A stretch of 6,774 nt of DNA from Deltaproteobacteria bacterium (GTDB lineage Bacteria > Desulfobacterota > Syntrophia > Syntrophales > Fen-1087): positions 1 to 6,774 of the forward strand of contig JAPLJM010000139.1 of the NCBI GenBank assembly GCA_026388595.1, read 5' to 3'. Below the pieces are notes generated by a model, which saw nothing but the letters and a program-made list of their open reading frames with translations, had not been told where the DNA came from and searched no databases. The translations under genes were made by a program, and so were the position numbers. Shown one piece after another: positions 1 through 6,502 of this stretch; positions within the stretch are counted from its first letter, which is position 1, and every line of letters begins with the position of its first letter.

Positions 1-70
1 TTGAGGGGGGTGAAAAGGGTGGTGATTAAAAGAAGGGTGATGGTGTATATCGACTATGCAAGAGTCAACT

Positions 71-2365
71 TTACTTTGACCGCATCACCCAGACGCCATC
101 CCAGTCTGGCCCCGGTGAATCCTTTCTGAGGAGTTCACAGCGCTCGATGTACACCTGAGACAGCCGATCGTGCTGATTCAACCGCAGGGCGTCCCGGAAG
201 GCGTTGACGGCCTTATCCCAATTCATCTTGCGGTAGTGTCTGAGGCCATCCTTGAAGTGATTGACCACTTCCATCAGATTGGGGAATGTTTCCTCCGTAT
301 GAAAATCAAGAACCTCATAGACGGCAACCGTTTCGGTTTTTCCCTTGACGATTACCCGGTCGATTTCTCGGATCCGGTAGGTGCCCCGTAGTTTGTGATA
401 CGTGTTTTCACTGATGAGAATGCGGGCATGATACTGTTTGCTGGCGCTTTCCAGACGTGACGCCAGGTTGACGCCGTCGCCGATCAGGGTGTAATCCATC
501 CTCTTGGGCGAACCGATATTGCCGGAGACGATCGTATCGGTATTCAGACCGATGCCCATCATCACCGGTTTCTTGCCATCCGCTGTTCTTTTGACATTCC
601 AGGTATTCAAGGCGCTAATCATGGCAATGGCTGCCCTTAGGGCGCGATCCTCATCGTCTTCATGAGGCATTGGAATCCCGAAAGCCGCCATGATGGCATC
701 TCCGATGAATTTATCGAGCATTCCGCCTTCCCGGCGGATACAATCCACCATGATGGTAAAATATTCATTGAGCAAAGAGACAGTTCCCTGGGGGCCTAGT
801 TCCTCCGTCAATGTGGTGAAGTCCCGTATATCGGAAAAAAGGATGGTTGCCGTTGTGCTCTTCCCGCCAAGAAATTCTTCCCCGCCGGCCAGCAACTGGT
901 CGGCAAGCCCCGGGTCCATATAACGTGACATGGTTGATTTCATACGTTTTTCATTACTGATATCTTCAACCATAATCATGGTTCCCAACTTCTTCTTGAC
1001 AAAACTCTGCAGGGGCAGGATCGTCAAATTAACGGAGATTCTTTCTCCGTCGAATTCCAGTTCCGCATCGACAGTGACGTCAGAGGTCTGCGTTTCTTCC
1101 ACCCTTACTAATTTCTCCAGGACCCAGGTATTGTTCCCGGTAAAAAAATCCCGGGCATCATGATCGATGATGACCTCCGATGAGACCTTCATGATTCGGA
1201 ACCCGGCCGCATTGCAGGTTACAATCTTGCCGTCCTCGTTCAAGGTGATCACGCCGTTGGACATGCTCTCTAGCATGCTTTCGCTGTAGTTTTTCATGTT
1301 CTGCACATCATCGAAGAGCTTGGCGTTTTCCAGCGCGATGGAGGCCTGCGCCGTGAAGGCCTTCAGGCGCGCCTCATCCTCAATCGTGAAGGGTCCACCC
1401 TGCTTGTTCAACACCTGCGTGACACCGATAGTTTTACCGTCCTTGTTGACCACCGGGACGCACAAGATAGACCGGGTGAAAAACCCGGTTTTCTTATCAA
1501 AAGCGGGATTGAAACGAAGATCTGCATAGGCATGGGGAATATTGATCGTTTCTCCGGAAATAAAAACCGCGCCGGCGATACCCAGATGATTGGGGAGGCG
1601 GATCTCGATGGCGCCTAATCCCTCGCCGATCTTGGAAAAAAGTTCTTTCCGCTTCTCATCATTCAGAAAAAGGGTTGAGCGTTCGGCGTTGAGCATTCGG
1701 GTTGCTTCCGTCATGACCTTCTGTAACAGGACGCCCAGGTCTATTTCACAGGTAACATCCGAGACGACATCCAAAAACTTCTGTTCCTGAACGCGGAACT
1801 TCTGCATCTTTTCCACAAACTGGGTGCTCTGCAGCGTCATGGCCGCCTGCATGGTCATCGCTTCAAGCAGGGCCAGATCCTTCTTTGTAAAACGGCCCTT
1901 TTTCTTGTTCAGCATCTGAGCGACGCCGATCAGTTCCCCTCTGACGGTCTTGACAGGAACGCAGAGGATACTTTTAGTGATATAGCCGGTATTTTCATCA
2001 ACGGACCGGTTGAAATAACCGTTCTTATAGGCATCGTGAACAATCATGCTCTTACCCGTTGTGTAGACGTGGCCGGCCACCCCGCTGTTATTCATGATTC
2101 TGATTTCACGCTGGAAATTCCCCTGCGCCACGCGGGAATAGAGCTCATGGGTTTCCGGGTCGTTGAGAAAAATGGTCCCACGGTCGGCGTTGATCTCCCG
2201 GGTGGTAATATCCACCAATGCCGCCAGCATTTCATCCAGTGTTTCAAAGGCGGGCAGGGTCTTGGAAATATTGAGCAGGAGCTCGACCAATGGCAGCTTC
2301 AAATGTCCATCTGCGTGGGAATGCTTTTCCATTTTCAATGTCTTCGCCAGACTATTTTTTTTCAT
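71..2365 (-). CDS. Class III adenylate cyclase, GAF-GAF-PAS-cyclase (CyaB-like)
   Basis: This 764-residue protein should make cAMP from ATP. Seen, numbered from the ATG at 2365: GAF 1 (about 39-183), GAF 2 (about 209-349), PAS (about 361-469), class III catalytic domain (about 501-686), and a C-terminal helical, TPR-like tail ending in a WDGVW motif. The catalytic set is complete: metal-binding Asp512 (FSDIRDFT) and Asp556 (KFIGDAIMA), transition-state Asn633 and Arg637 (GDGVNLASRLE). The base-selecting pair is Lys552 and Asp624, the adenylate pattern. GAF 2 keeps NK-Fx3-DE (Asn320, Lys321, Phe326, Asp330, Glu331), the mark of cyclic-nucleotide-binding GAFs. There is no signal peptide or membrane segment, so it is probably a cytoplasmic homodimer. 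Known: the same architecture occurs in Anabaena CyaB1/CyaB2. The ATG at 2365 was chosen because GGAGG lies 3 nt upstream and it overlaps the preceding gene; a TTG nine codons earlier is less likely. A guanylate cyclase is less likely given the Lys/Asp pair. Confidence 0.93.
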   Translation of the reverse strand: MKKNSLAKTLKMEKHSHADGHLKLPLVELLLNISKTLPAFETLDEMLAALVDITTREINADRGTIFLNDPETHELYSRVAQGNFQREIRIMNNSGVAGHVYTTGKSMIVHDAYKNGYFNRSVDENTGYITKSILCVPVKTVRGELIGVAQMLNKKKGRFTKKDLALLEAMTMQAAMTLQSTQFVEKMQKFRVQEQKFLDVVSDVTCEIDLGVLLQKVMTEATRMLNAERSTLFLNDEKRKELFSKIGEGLGAIEIRLPNHLGIAGAVFISGETINIPHAYADLRFNPAFDKKTGFFTRSILCVPVVNKDGKTIGVTQVLNKQGGPFTIEDEARLKAFTAQASIALENAKLFDDVQNMKNYSESMLESMSNGVITLNEDGKIVTCNAAGFRIMKVSSEVIIDHDARDFFTGNNTWVLEKLVRVEETQTSDVTVDAELEFDGERISVNLTILPLQSFVKKKLGTMIMVEDISNEKRMKSTMSRYMDPGLADQLLAGGEEFLGGKSTTATILFSDIRDFTTLTEELGPQGTVSLLNEYFTIMVDCIRREGGMLDKFIGDAIMAAFGIPMPHEDDEDRALRAAIAMISALNTWNVKRTADGKKPVMMGIGLNTDTIVSGNIGSPKRMDYTLIGDGVNLASRLESASKQYHARILISENTYHKLRGTYRIREIDRVIVKGKTETVAVYEVLDFHTEETFPNLMEVVNHFKDGLRHYRKMNWDKAVNAFRDALRLNQHDRLSQVYIERCELLRKDSPGPDWDGVWVMRSK

Positions 2366-2672
2366 AGGCCTCCAGTTTATCCCGCAACACAAAAATGGCG
2401 TGCTGGAGTTGTTCTATTTCTGCGCACGCGGTGCGCCGGATCTTCTGGAATTCCTCTTCCGAGGCAATCTTATTGCGCTCCAGTTCATCCCGCATCGCCA
2501 CAACGGTTGCCTGCAGTTGATTGATCCCATCGTTGGCTACAGCAATGGCTTTCTGAATATTATCATCATGCTGGATGCTTACTCGCTCCAGCTCTTCCCG
2601 GAGGGCGATAATGGTATCTTTTAAATGCCGGTTTTCTGTCTGGATGAGATACAGTTCGTGCTGGTCAACCAT
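2352..2672 (-). CDS. Small coiled-coil protein with 36-residue tandem repeats, coupled to the cyclase
   Basis: I do not recognise a family. The 106-residue product is almost wholly predicted helix, very rich in Glu, Gln, Lys, Arg and Ile/Leu, and has no Pro or Trp. From residue 17 it is a tandem repeat of 36 residues: copies at 17-52 and 53-88 (14 of 36 positions identical by hand alignment) and a half copy at 89-106. Each copy opens with a core like LQxTVxAxRDELE. There is no signal peptide or membrane segment. The ATG at 2672 was chosen because AAAGAG lies 8 nt upstream; a GTG three codons earlier has no well-spaced ribosome-binding site. Its last codons overlap the cyclase start by 14 bp (the sequence TATGAAAAAAAATAG contains both the cyclase ATG and this gene's stop), so the two are very likely co-translated. 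A structural or regulatory partner of the cyclase is an inference from position only. Confidence 0.8.
   Translation of the reverse strand: MVDQHELYLIQTENRHLKDTIIALREELERVSIQHDDNIQKAIAVANDGINQLQATVVAMRDELERNKIASEEEFQKIRRTACAEIEQLQHAIFVLRDKLEAYEKK
2409..2624 (-). repeat. Two full 108-bp coding tandem repeats (third, half copy continues to 2355)
   Basis: Copy 1 is at 2517-2624, copy 2 at 2409-2516, and a half copy at 2355-2408, all inside the small coiled-coil gene. The period is exactly 36 codons with no gap between copies. The conserved core is an Arg-Asp/Glu-x-Leu-Glu segment. The copies are diverged at the DNA level, so this is an old internal duplication, not a recent slippage event. Confidence 0.75.
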
Positions 2673-2704
2673 TGTGATCACTCTTTCATTTATTCTTGTT
2701 GGTC

Positions 2705-2733
2705 AAACTAATCCAAGCGTTCTCTTCTGTCAA
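2705..2733 (-). promoter_or_regulatory. Candidate sigma-70 promoter for the coiled-coil/cyclase operon
   Basis: On the minus strand there is an exact TTGACA (2728-2733), a 17-nt spacer, then TAGTTT (2705-2710), which keeps the first, second and last positions of TATAAT. Transcription would begin near 2698, giving a leader of about 26 nt before the ATG at 2672 and room for the AAAGAG ribosome-binding site. Only the -35 is strong. Confidence 0.4.
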
Positions 2734-2764
2734 TGATAAAGGATGGGTTGGATTTAATCACAGG

Positions 2765-2792
2765 TTGAAATCTTGCGTTATTGTGCTAAGAA
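2765..2792 (+). promoter_or_regulatory. Candidate promoter for recD
   Basis: TTGAAA (2765-2770) is followed after 16 nt by TAAGAA (2787-2792). The -10 is preceded by TGC, giving an extended -10 (TGn). A start near 2799 would leave about 32 nt before the recD TTG codon. The last -10 base does not match consensus. TTTAAT at 2753-2758 is an alternative -10 but has no good -35. Confidence 0.3.
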
Positions 2793-2820
2793 AAGCGGTA
2801 CGGACAGGTTTATTTTTCAT

Positions 2821-2827
2821 GAGGTGA
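2821..2827 (+). promoter_or_regulatory. Ribosome-binding site that fixes the TTG start of recD
   Basis: GAGGTGA is an almost perfect Shine-Dalgarno sequence lying 3 nt (7 nt counted from GAGG) before TTG at 2831. No ATG or GTG start in the recD frame near this position is better placed, and the RecD N-terminal domain begins directly after it. Confidence 0.75.
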
Positions 2828-2830
2828 CTT

Positions 2831-4672
2831 TTGGAACAAATACTGGCTTTTTCCGCGTTGGATCGGCATTTTGCCCGTTTCCTGACATCCCTTTCCGGCC
2901 GGGAGACGCCCGAACTGTATTACGCTGCCGCATTGCTCAGCCATCATGTCGCGGAAGGACATGTCTGTCTCGATTTAAGGATTTGGGAACGTCGGCAAAT
3001 CACGACCATTGACGGACGCAAAGATATCTATACAGCGCCAAAACTGACAGACTGGCGAACGACACTGACAAACTGTCCTGTGGTAGGCAAGCCGGGCGAT
3101 TTCAAACCGCTCATTCTGGATGATCGGTGCCGCCTTTATCTTTACCGCTATTGGGAGTACGAATCGCTTCTGGCCGATAGAATCAGACAGCTTGTGTTTC
3201 AACCCTCCGGTTCTATGATCCGGCGCCCCGATAAACATTGCCTCGACAGGCTCTTTCCCGCAACATCGGGCATTGAACCCGATTGGCAGAAGATGGCAGC
3301 GCTGATTGCCTGCCTTAAACCGTTTTTAGTGATTTCCGGCAGCCCCGGAACGGGCAAAACAACCACCGTTGCCGGAATCCTCGCCCTCCTGCTGGAACAT
3401 GCGCCAACGACAAAACTTAGAATTGCCCTGACGGCGCCGACCGGCAAAGCAGCCGCCAGACTTCAGGAGGCGATCCTGTCGGCCAAAGAGACGCTCGCCT
3501 GTGAAGCTTCCATCAAGGCCTGTATTCCTGAAAAAGCTTCAACGGTTCACCGGCTCTTGGGAAGCCTCCCGGGGACATCCTCCTTCCGCCATCATCAAAA
3601 GAATCCTCTCCCGGTTGATATTATTGTGGTTGACGAAGCATCGATGATGGACATGCCCCTGCTGTCAAAGCTGGTTCAGGCCATGCATGAAAAAACCAGA
3701 CTGATTCTGGTCGGAGACAAGAATCAGTTGGCTTCCGTAGAAGCCGGTGCAGTCCTCGGTGATATTTGCGGGGATTTTCCGGGGAATCTTTTCTCTTCTG
3801 AAATGATTGAAGAAATCAGGCCCTATGCCGATGATCAATTCCTTCAGCATGTGACAGCAGCGGAGACGCCGGGACTCCATGATTGTATTATTCAACTCCG
3901 GAAGAACTACCGGTTCGCAGGTCTGAGCGATATCGGCAAGGCCAGCGCAGTCGTTAACCGGGGGGAAGGAGCGCAACTGCTGGAGTCTCTGTCGGCACAT
4001 TCCTGCGGGGGTGTTGACTGGTCGGCCCTACCGAAACTCGATGAACTGGAAGGTCGCCTGGAGCGCATCATCCTGAATGGTTTCAGAGAATATTTGGATC
4101 TGATTCATACAGCTGGCGCATGGGATGATGTTTTTGCAGCCTTTGAGCGCTTCCGGGTTTTATGCGCCCTGCGGCAAGGTCCTTTCGGCGTCGTGGCCAT
4201 CAATCAGCGGATTGAAAGTATTCTTGAAGCGAAGGGCCTCATCAGCAGGAGCAGGCCTTTTTATTGCGGTCAGCCGGTGATGATTACCCGCAATAACACG
4301 CAACTCAGGCTCTATAATGGAGATATCGGTCTCATCCTTGCCGATCCTGATAAAGATGGTGCACTCTCGTTTTTTTCCCCCGACGGCGTCGGCCGGTATC
4401 GGCGGTTGTTTCCCCAGCGACTGCCCGACCATGAAACGGCTTATGCCATGACGGTCCACAAAAGCCAGGGATCGGAGTTTGATCGTGTCCTGCTCCTTCT
4501 TTCCGACACCGATGCACCTCTCCTGACGCGCGAACTCATTTATACGGGGATGACCCGAGCGCGGAAGCAGGTCCACGTATGGAGCGATGAAAAAGTATTT
4601 ATATCAGCAACTTCCCGCTGTATTCGACGGACTTCCGGCTTGCGGGATGCCCTATGGCAAAACCGTAGTTAA
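2831..4672 (+). CDS. recD: Exodeoxyribonuclease V alpha subunit, RecD 5'-3' helicase
   Basis: RecD is the fast 5'-3' superfamily 1B helicase subunit of RecBCD, which processes double-strand DNA ends for recombination. The 613-residue product matches the length of E. coli RecD (608). Seen in order: an N-terminal domain typical of RecD (1-145), Walker A GSPGTGKTTT (170-179, Lys176), motif Ia TAPTGKAAARL (201-211), Walker B DEAS (268-271), motif III GDKNQLASVEAG (295-306), motif IV RKNYRF (357-362), motif V VHKSQGSEFD (542-551) and motif VI YTGMTRARKQV (571-581). All helicase motifs are intact. It starts with TTG, set by GAGGTGA just upstream. It is the first gene of its strand: the upstream neighbour is divergent, so no recB or recC precedes it, and PTS genes follow after 63 nt. 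The long N-terminal insertions of RecD2 are absent, so it is assigned to the RecBCD type. Confidence 0.92.
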   Translation: MEQILAFSALDRHFARFLTSLSGRETPELYYAAALLSHHVAEGHVCLDLRIWERRQITTIDGRKDIYTAPKLTDWRTTLTNCPVVGKPGDFKPLILDDRCRLYLYRYWEYESLLADRIRQLVFQPSGSMIRRPDKHCLDRLFPATSGIEPDWQKMAALIACLKPFLVISGSPGTGKTTTVAGILALLLEHAPTTKLRIALTAPTGKAAARLQEAILSAKETLACEASIKACIPEKASTVHRLLGSLPGTSSFRHHQKNPLPVDIIVVDEASMMDMPLLSKLVQAMHEKTRLILVGDKNQLASVEAGAVLGDICGDFPGNLFSSEMIEEIRPYADDQFLQHVTAAETPGLHDCIIQLRKNYRFAGLSDIGKASAVVNRGEGAQLLESLSAHSCGGVDWSALPKLDELEGRLERIILNGFREYLDLIHTAGAWDDVFAAFERFRVLCALRQGPFGVVAINQRIESILEAKGLISRSRPFYCGQPVMITRNNTQLRLYNGDIGLILADPDKDGALSFFSPDGVGRYRRLFPQRLPDHETAYAMTVHKSQGSEFDRVLLLLSDTDAPLLTRELIYTGMTRARKQVHVWSDEKVFISATSRCIRRTSGLRDALWQNRS

Positions 4673-4675
4673 ATC

Positions 4676-4704
4676 TTGACAATTTTAGACCAATCAATTA
4701 GCGT
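4676..4704 (+). promoter_or_regulatory. Candidate sigma-70 promoter for the PTS genes
   Basis: Three bases after the recD stop codon lies an exact TTGACA (4676-4681), a 17-nt spacer, then TAGCGT (4699-4704), which keeps bases 1, 2 and 6 of the -10 consensus. A start near 4711 gives a leader of about 25 nt containing the EIIA ribosome-binding site. The PTS genes could therefore be transcribed apart from recD. Read-through from recD is also possible, since no terminator is seen between them. Confidence 0.4.
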
Positions 4705-4735
4705 ACGCTTCAAAATGGACAGACAGGAGCAATCC

Positions 4736-5146
4736 ATGATCGGCGTTCTAATCACCACTCACGGCAATCTGGGAAATGAATTCTTGAAAGTAGCGGAGAT
4801 GATCAAAGGGACGCTGAAGAGCGTTGTATGCATCTCCGTAGATCAGACAAAAGGGGTGGAAGAACTAAAAAAAGACATGATGGCGGCAATCAAGAAATTG
4901 GATCAGGGTCAGGGGGTTTTGATTCTGACGGACTTGTTCGGCGGAACGCCCTCCAATCTGTCCCTGTCTCTTCTCAAGGAAGGCAAGGTGGAAGTGGTAA
5001 CCGGCATCAATCTGCCCATGTTGCTCAAGCTGACCGATATCAGAGAAAAGATGAATCTCCAGGATTTTGCCAACCATGTCAAGGATTACGGAAGAAAGAA
5101 TATCTATCTGGCCAGCGAAATTTTAAACAAAAAAGTAGTCGATTAA
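4736..5146 (+). CDS. PTS mannose/fructose/sorbose-family EIIA domain protein
   Basis: This cytoplasmic phosphocarrier should accept phosphate from HPr and pass it to EIIB. The 136-residue product matches a single EIIA-Man domain (PF03610 type). The phosphorylated His is His9 in the opening strand (LITTHGNLG). The signature DLFGGTPSN is at 66-74, including the conserved Asp66, and a TGINLPMLL segment at 89-97 matches the family. The ATG at 4736 was chosen because AGGAG (4725-4729) lies 6 nt upstream and the family begins directly with this strand; a TTG 20 codons upstream falls in the promoter-like sequence. It is a separate protein, not fused to EIIB as in E. coli ManX. EIIB follows after a 106-nt gap with a strong hairpin over the stop codon. 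In Deltaproteobacteria such EIIA proteins may be regulatory; the sugar cannot be told from sequence. Confidence 0.92.
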   Translation: MIGVLITTHGNLGNEFLKVAEMIKGTLKSVVCISVDQTKGVEELKKDMMAAIKKLDQGQGVLILTDLFGGTPSNLSLSLLKEGKVEVVTGINLPMLLKLTDIREKMNLQDFANHVKDYGRKNIYLASEILNKKVVD

Positions 5147-5168
5147 GAGCTTGTCCGTCAAGCTCTTA
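5144..5168 (+). promoter_or_regulatory. Perfect hairpin over the EIIA stop codon
   Basis: TAAGAGCTTG (5144-5153) pairs perfectly with CAAGCTCTTA (5159-5168) around the 5-nt loop TCCGT. The first three bases are the EIIA stop codon. The next bases are CCTGCCGGGC, so there is no U-tract and it is not a standard intrinsic terminator. It could stabilise or mark a processing point of the upstream message, or set the EIIA to EIIB ratio; that role is inferred. Confidence 0.6.
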
Positions 5169-5252
5169 CCTGCCGGGCGAAACCGAGTGAATGGGGCATA
5201 CAGTCAACAACCCGGTAAGCAGTGAATCATATCATACATTGGATGGGCATGG

Positions 5253-5741
5253 ATGGATATTGCGCTTGTACGTGTTGATAATCGTTTGGTTCACGGTCAA
5301 ATCCTGGAGGCATGGGTTCCCTTCACAAAATCATCCGCTATTATCGTTGTCGATGATCAAGTTGCAAACGACTTCTTCAGAGAAACTGTTATTAAAATGG
5401 CAGTGCCACGCGATATCGAAGTGATTGTCAGCAATGTTGAAGATTTCGCAGATAATTATAAATACGGTAGAGGGCAAGGGAGAAAAGCCATTGTCCTTTT
5501 TTCTGTCATTGCTGACGCCTTGAGGGCTTTCCAAGGCGGTTTTATCTTTGATACTCTGAACATCGGCAATGTCTACAGTGAGGAATGTTTAAAACAGTGT
5601 TCGCCCTCCGTGATGCTTGATGGAGAAGATATCGAAACAATCAGGATCTTTCTGGATGCCGGCGTCAATATCGATGTCCGGCGCGTACCGAGGGAAAAAC
5701 CGATCGATATCCTCAAATTGATCACGATGATCGGCGCCTGA
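5253..5741 (+). CDS. PTS mannose/fructose/sorbose-family EIIB protein
   Basis: This 162-residue cytoplasmic protein should take phosphate from EIIA-His9 and pass it to the sugar bound in the membrane part. The family active-site segment RVDNRLVHGQI opens the protein at 7-17, with His14 as the phosphorylated residue. Further family features are IIVVDDQVANDFFRE at 30-44, LNIGNVYSE at 102-110 and a VRRVP segment near 142-146. The length matches a free-standing EIIB (PF03830 type). The ATG at 5253 follows a GGATGGG sequence by about 5 nt; an ATG four bases earlier is in another frame. EIIA lies 106 nt upstream and EIIC 59 nt downstream. The stop codon sits in the loop of a hairpin. The gap to EIIA holds possible alternative RNA pairings, so EIIB translation may be controlled on its own. 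Confidence 0.92.
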   Translation: MDIALVRVDNRLVHGQILEAWVPFTKSSAIIVVDDQVANDFFRETVIKMAVPRDIEVIVSNVEDFADNYKYGRGQGRKAIVLFSVIADALRAFQGGFIFDTLNIGNVYSEECLKQCSPSVMLDGEDIETIRIFLDAGVNIDVRRVPREKPIDILKLITMIGA

Positions 5742-5752
5742 CGGCGCTGATC
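5729..5752 (+). promoter_or_regulatory. Hairpin with the EIIB stop codon in its loop
   Basis: GATCGGCGCC (5729-5738) pairs with GGCGCTGATC (5743-5752) through ten pairs, one of them G-U. The 4-nt loop TGAC contains the TGA stop of EIIB. It is followed by CCTCGAAACC, not a U-run, so it is unlikely to be an intrinsic terminator. A processing or stability element between EIIB and EIIC is the likeliest reading. Confidence 0.55.
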
Positions 5753-5783
5753 CCTCGAAACCCATCTTTCAATGTTGTTACGA

Positions 5784-5802
5784 ATCGTTATGGGGTAACG
5801 AT
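5784..5802 (+). promoter_or_regulatory. Small hairpin enclosing the EIIC ribosome-binding site and start
   Basis: ATCGTTA (5784-5790) pairs with TAACGAT (5796-5802) around the loop TGGGG. The only Shine-Dalgarno-like bases (GGGG, 5792-5795) are in the loop, and the first two bases of the EIIC ATG close the stem. A second TAACGAT at 5814-5820, inside the coding region, could compete for the same partner. The stem is A-T rich and probably weak. Confidence 0.4.
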
Positions 5803-6502
5803 GGTATGGAAAGTAACGATTGCCTCCCTGATCGGAGGGTTCCTCTGCCTGGACCGGGTCTTTCTGCTGATCATGGTATCAAGGCCCGTTGTTGCCGGGC
5901 CGCTGGTGGGATGGATTCTCAATGATCCCTATACAGGCCTTGTCTGCGGCGCCCTGATTGAACTGTTTTGGATCGACCGCCTGCCCATCGGAACCTATGT
6001 CCCCCCCAATGACACCATGACCGCCGTCATTGTAACGGCAGCGGCGATCATTGCCGGCAATGTTTTGGGACAGCCCTCCCGGGAACTCACCGTTTTTGCA
6101 TTGCTTGCCCTCCTGCCCCTGGGGTATGCAGGGCAGCAGATGGACGCCTGGATCATCCGTTCCAATGACCGGCTTGCGAAAAACGCCCTCAGCCTGGCGG
6201 AAACAGCCGATGTTCGCGGTGTGGAAATGAAGCACTGGCAGGCCCTGATAAAACCTTTTATCTTCTCTGTCATCTTCATATTCGTTGCCGTGGCGGTTGG
6301 ATCGTGGATGCTCATCCTGGTCTTTCCTTTGTTGCCACCCTTTGTTAAACAGGCGCTGACACTCAGCTATTTTTTTATTCCCTTGCTGGGGATTGCGGTC
6401 GCCCTGACAACCATCAAGCGACAGGGGGCGGTAAGCTTCTTTTGCGCAGCCTTTGTGGCGATGCTGATGATCTGGGAATGGACACATGGTTTCTCCAGGT
6501 GA
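5801..6502 (+). CDS. PTS mannose/fructose/sorbose-family EIIC membrane protein
   Basis: This is the integral-membrane EIIC component (PF03609 type), which with EIID normally forms the sugar channel. The 233-residue product shows about seven hydrophobic segments near 5-25, 30-58, 72-90, 97-113, 150-176, 182-203 and 208-226. It carries the family-typical early stretch with VVAGPLVGWILNDPYTG (30-46) and ALIELFWIDRLPIGTYVPPN (51-70). It is somewhat shorter than E. coli ManY (266). A polar loop of about 35 residues (115-150) lies in the middle. The ATG at 5801 follows GGGG by 5 nt. EIIB is 59 nt upstream. Its 3' end overlaps the next gene, a RimI-type acetyltransferase, by 17 bp, and no EIID lies in the window. 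Substrate is unknown. Confidence 0.9.
   Translation: MVWKVTIASLIGGFLCLDRVFLLIMVSRPVVAGPLVGWILNDPYTGLVCGALIELFWIDRLPIGTYVPPNDTMTAVIVTAAAIIAGNVLGQPSRELTVFALLALLPLGYAGQQMDAWIIRSNDRLAKNALSLAETADVRGVEMKHWQALIKPFIFSVIFIFVAVAVGSWMLILVFPLLPPFVKQALTLSYFFIPLLGIAVALTTIKRQGAVSFFCAAFVAMLMIWEWTHGFSR

Noticed and set aside
22..129. Short plus-strand reading frame whose first part (VMVYIDYARVNF) resembles the start of an NYN-domain protein.
   Set aside because: Only about 16 codons lie outside the cyclase gene. The rest is antisense to conserved cyclase C-terminal codons and stops at 129. The likeness is too short to support a gene or remnant.
2366..2392. Nine-codon N-terminal extension of the cyclase from a TTG codon.
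   Set aside because: It lies inside the coiled-coil gene and has no ribosome-binding site, while the ATG at 2365 has GGAGG just upstream.
2036..2624. Plus-strand open frames opposite the cyclase start and the coiled-coil gene, showing repeated segments.
   Set aside because: The repeats are the antisense reflection of the 108-bp repeat in the real minus-strand gene.
4676..4735. Twenty-codon N-terminal extension of EIIA from a TTG codon.
   Set aside because: The TTG is part of a TTGACA promoter-like element. The family begins at the ATG at 4736, which has AGGAG at the right distance.
5144..5176. Reading the EIIA stop hairpin as an intrinsic terminator.
   Set aside because: The stem is strong but is followed by C and G-rich sequence with no run of T. 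EIIB lies downstream on the same strand without a convincing promoter of its own.
5230..5235. TATCAT as a -10 element for a separate EIIB promoter.
   Set aside because: No acceptable -35 sequence is found 16-18 nt upstream.
5169..5252. Known riboswitch (for example cyclic-di-GMP GEMM) upstream of EIIB.
   Set aside because: The GGGCGAAACC stretch is suggestive, but the rest of the consensus, including the paired helices, is absent.
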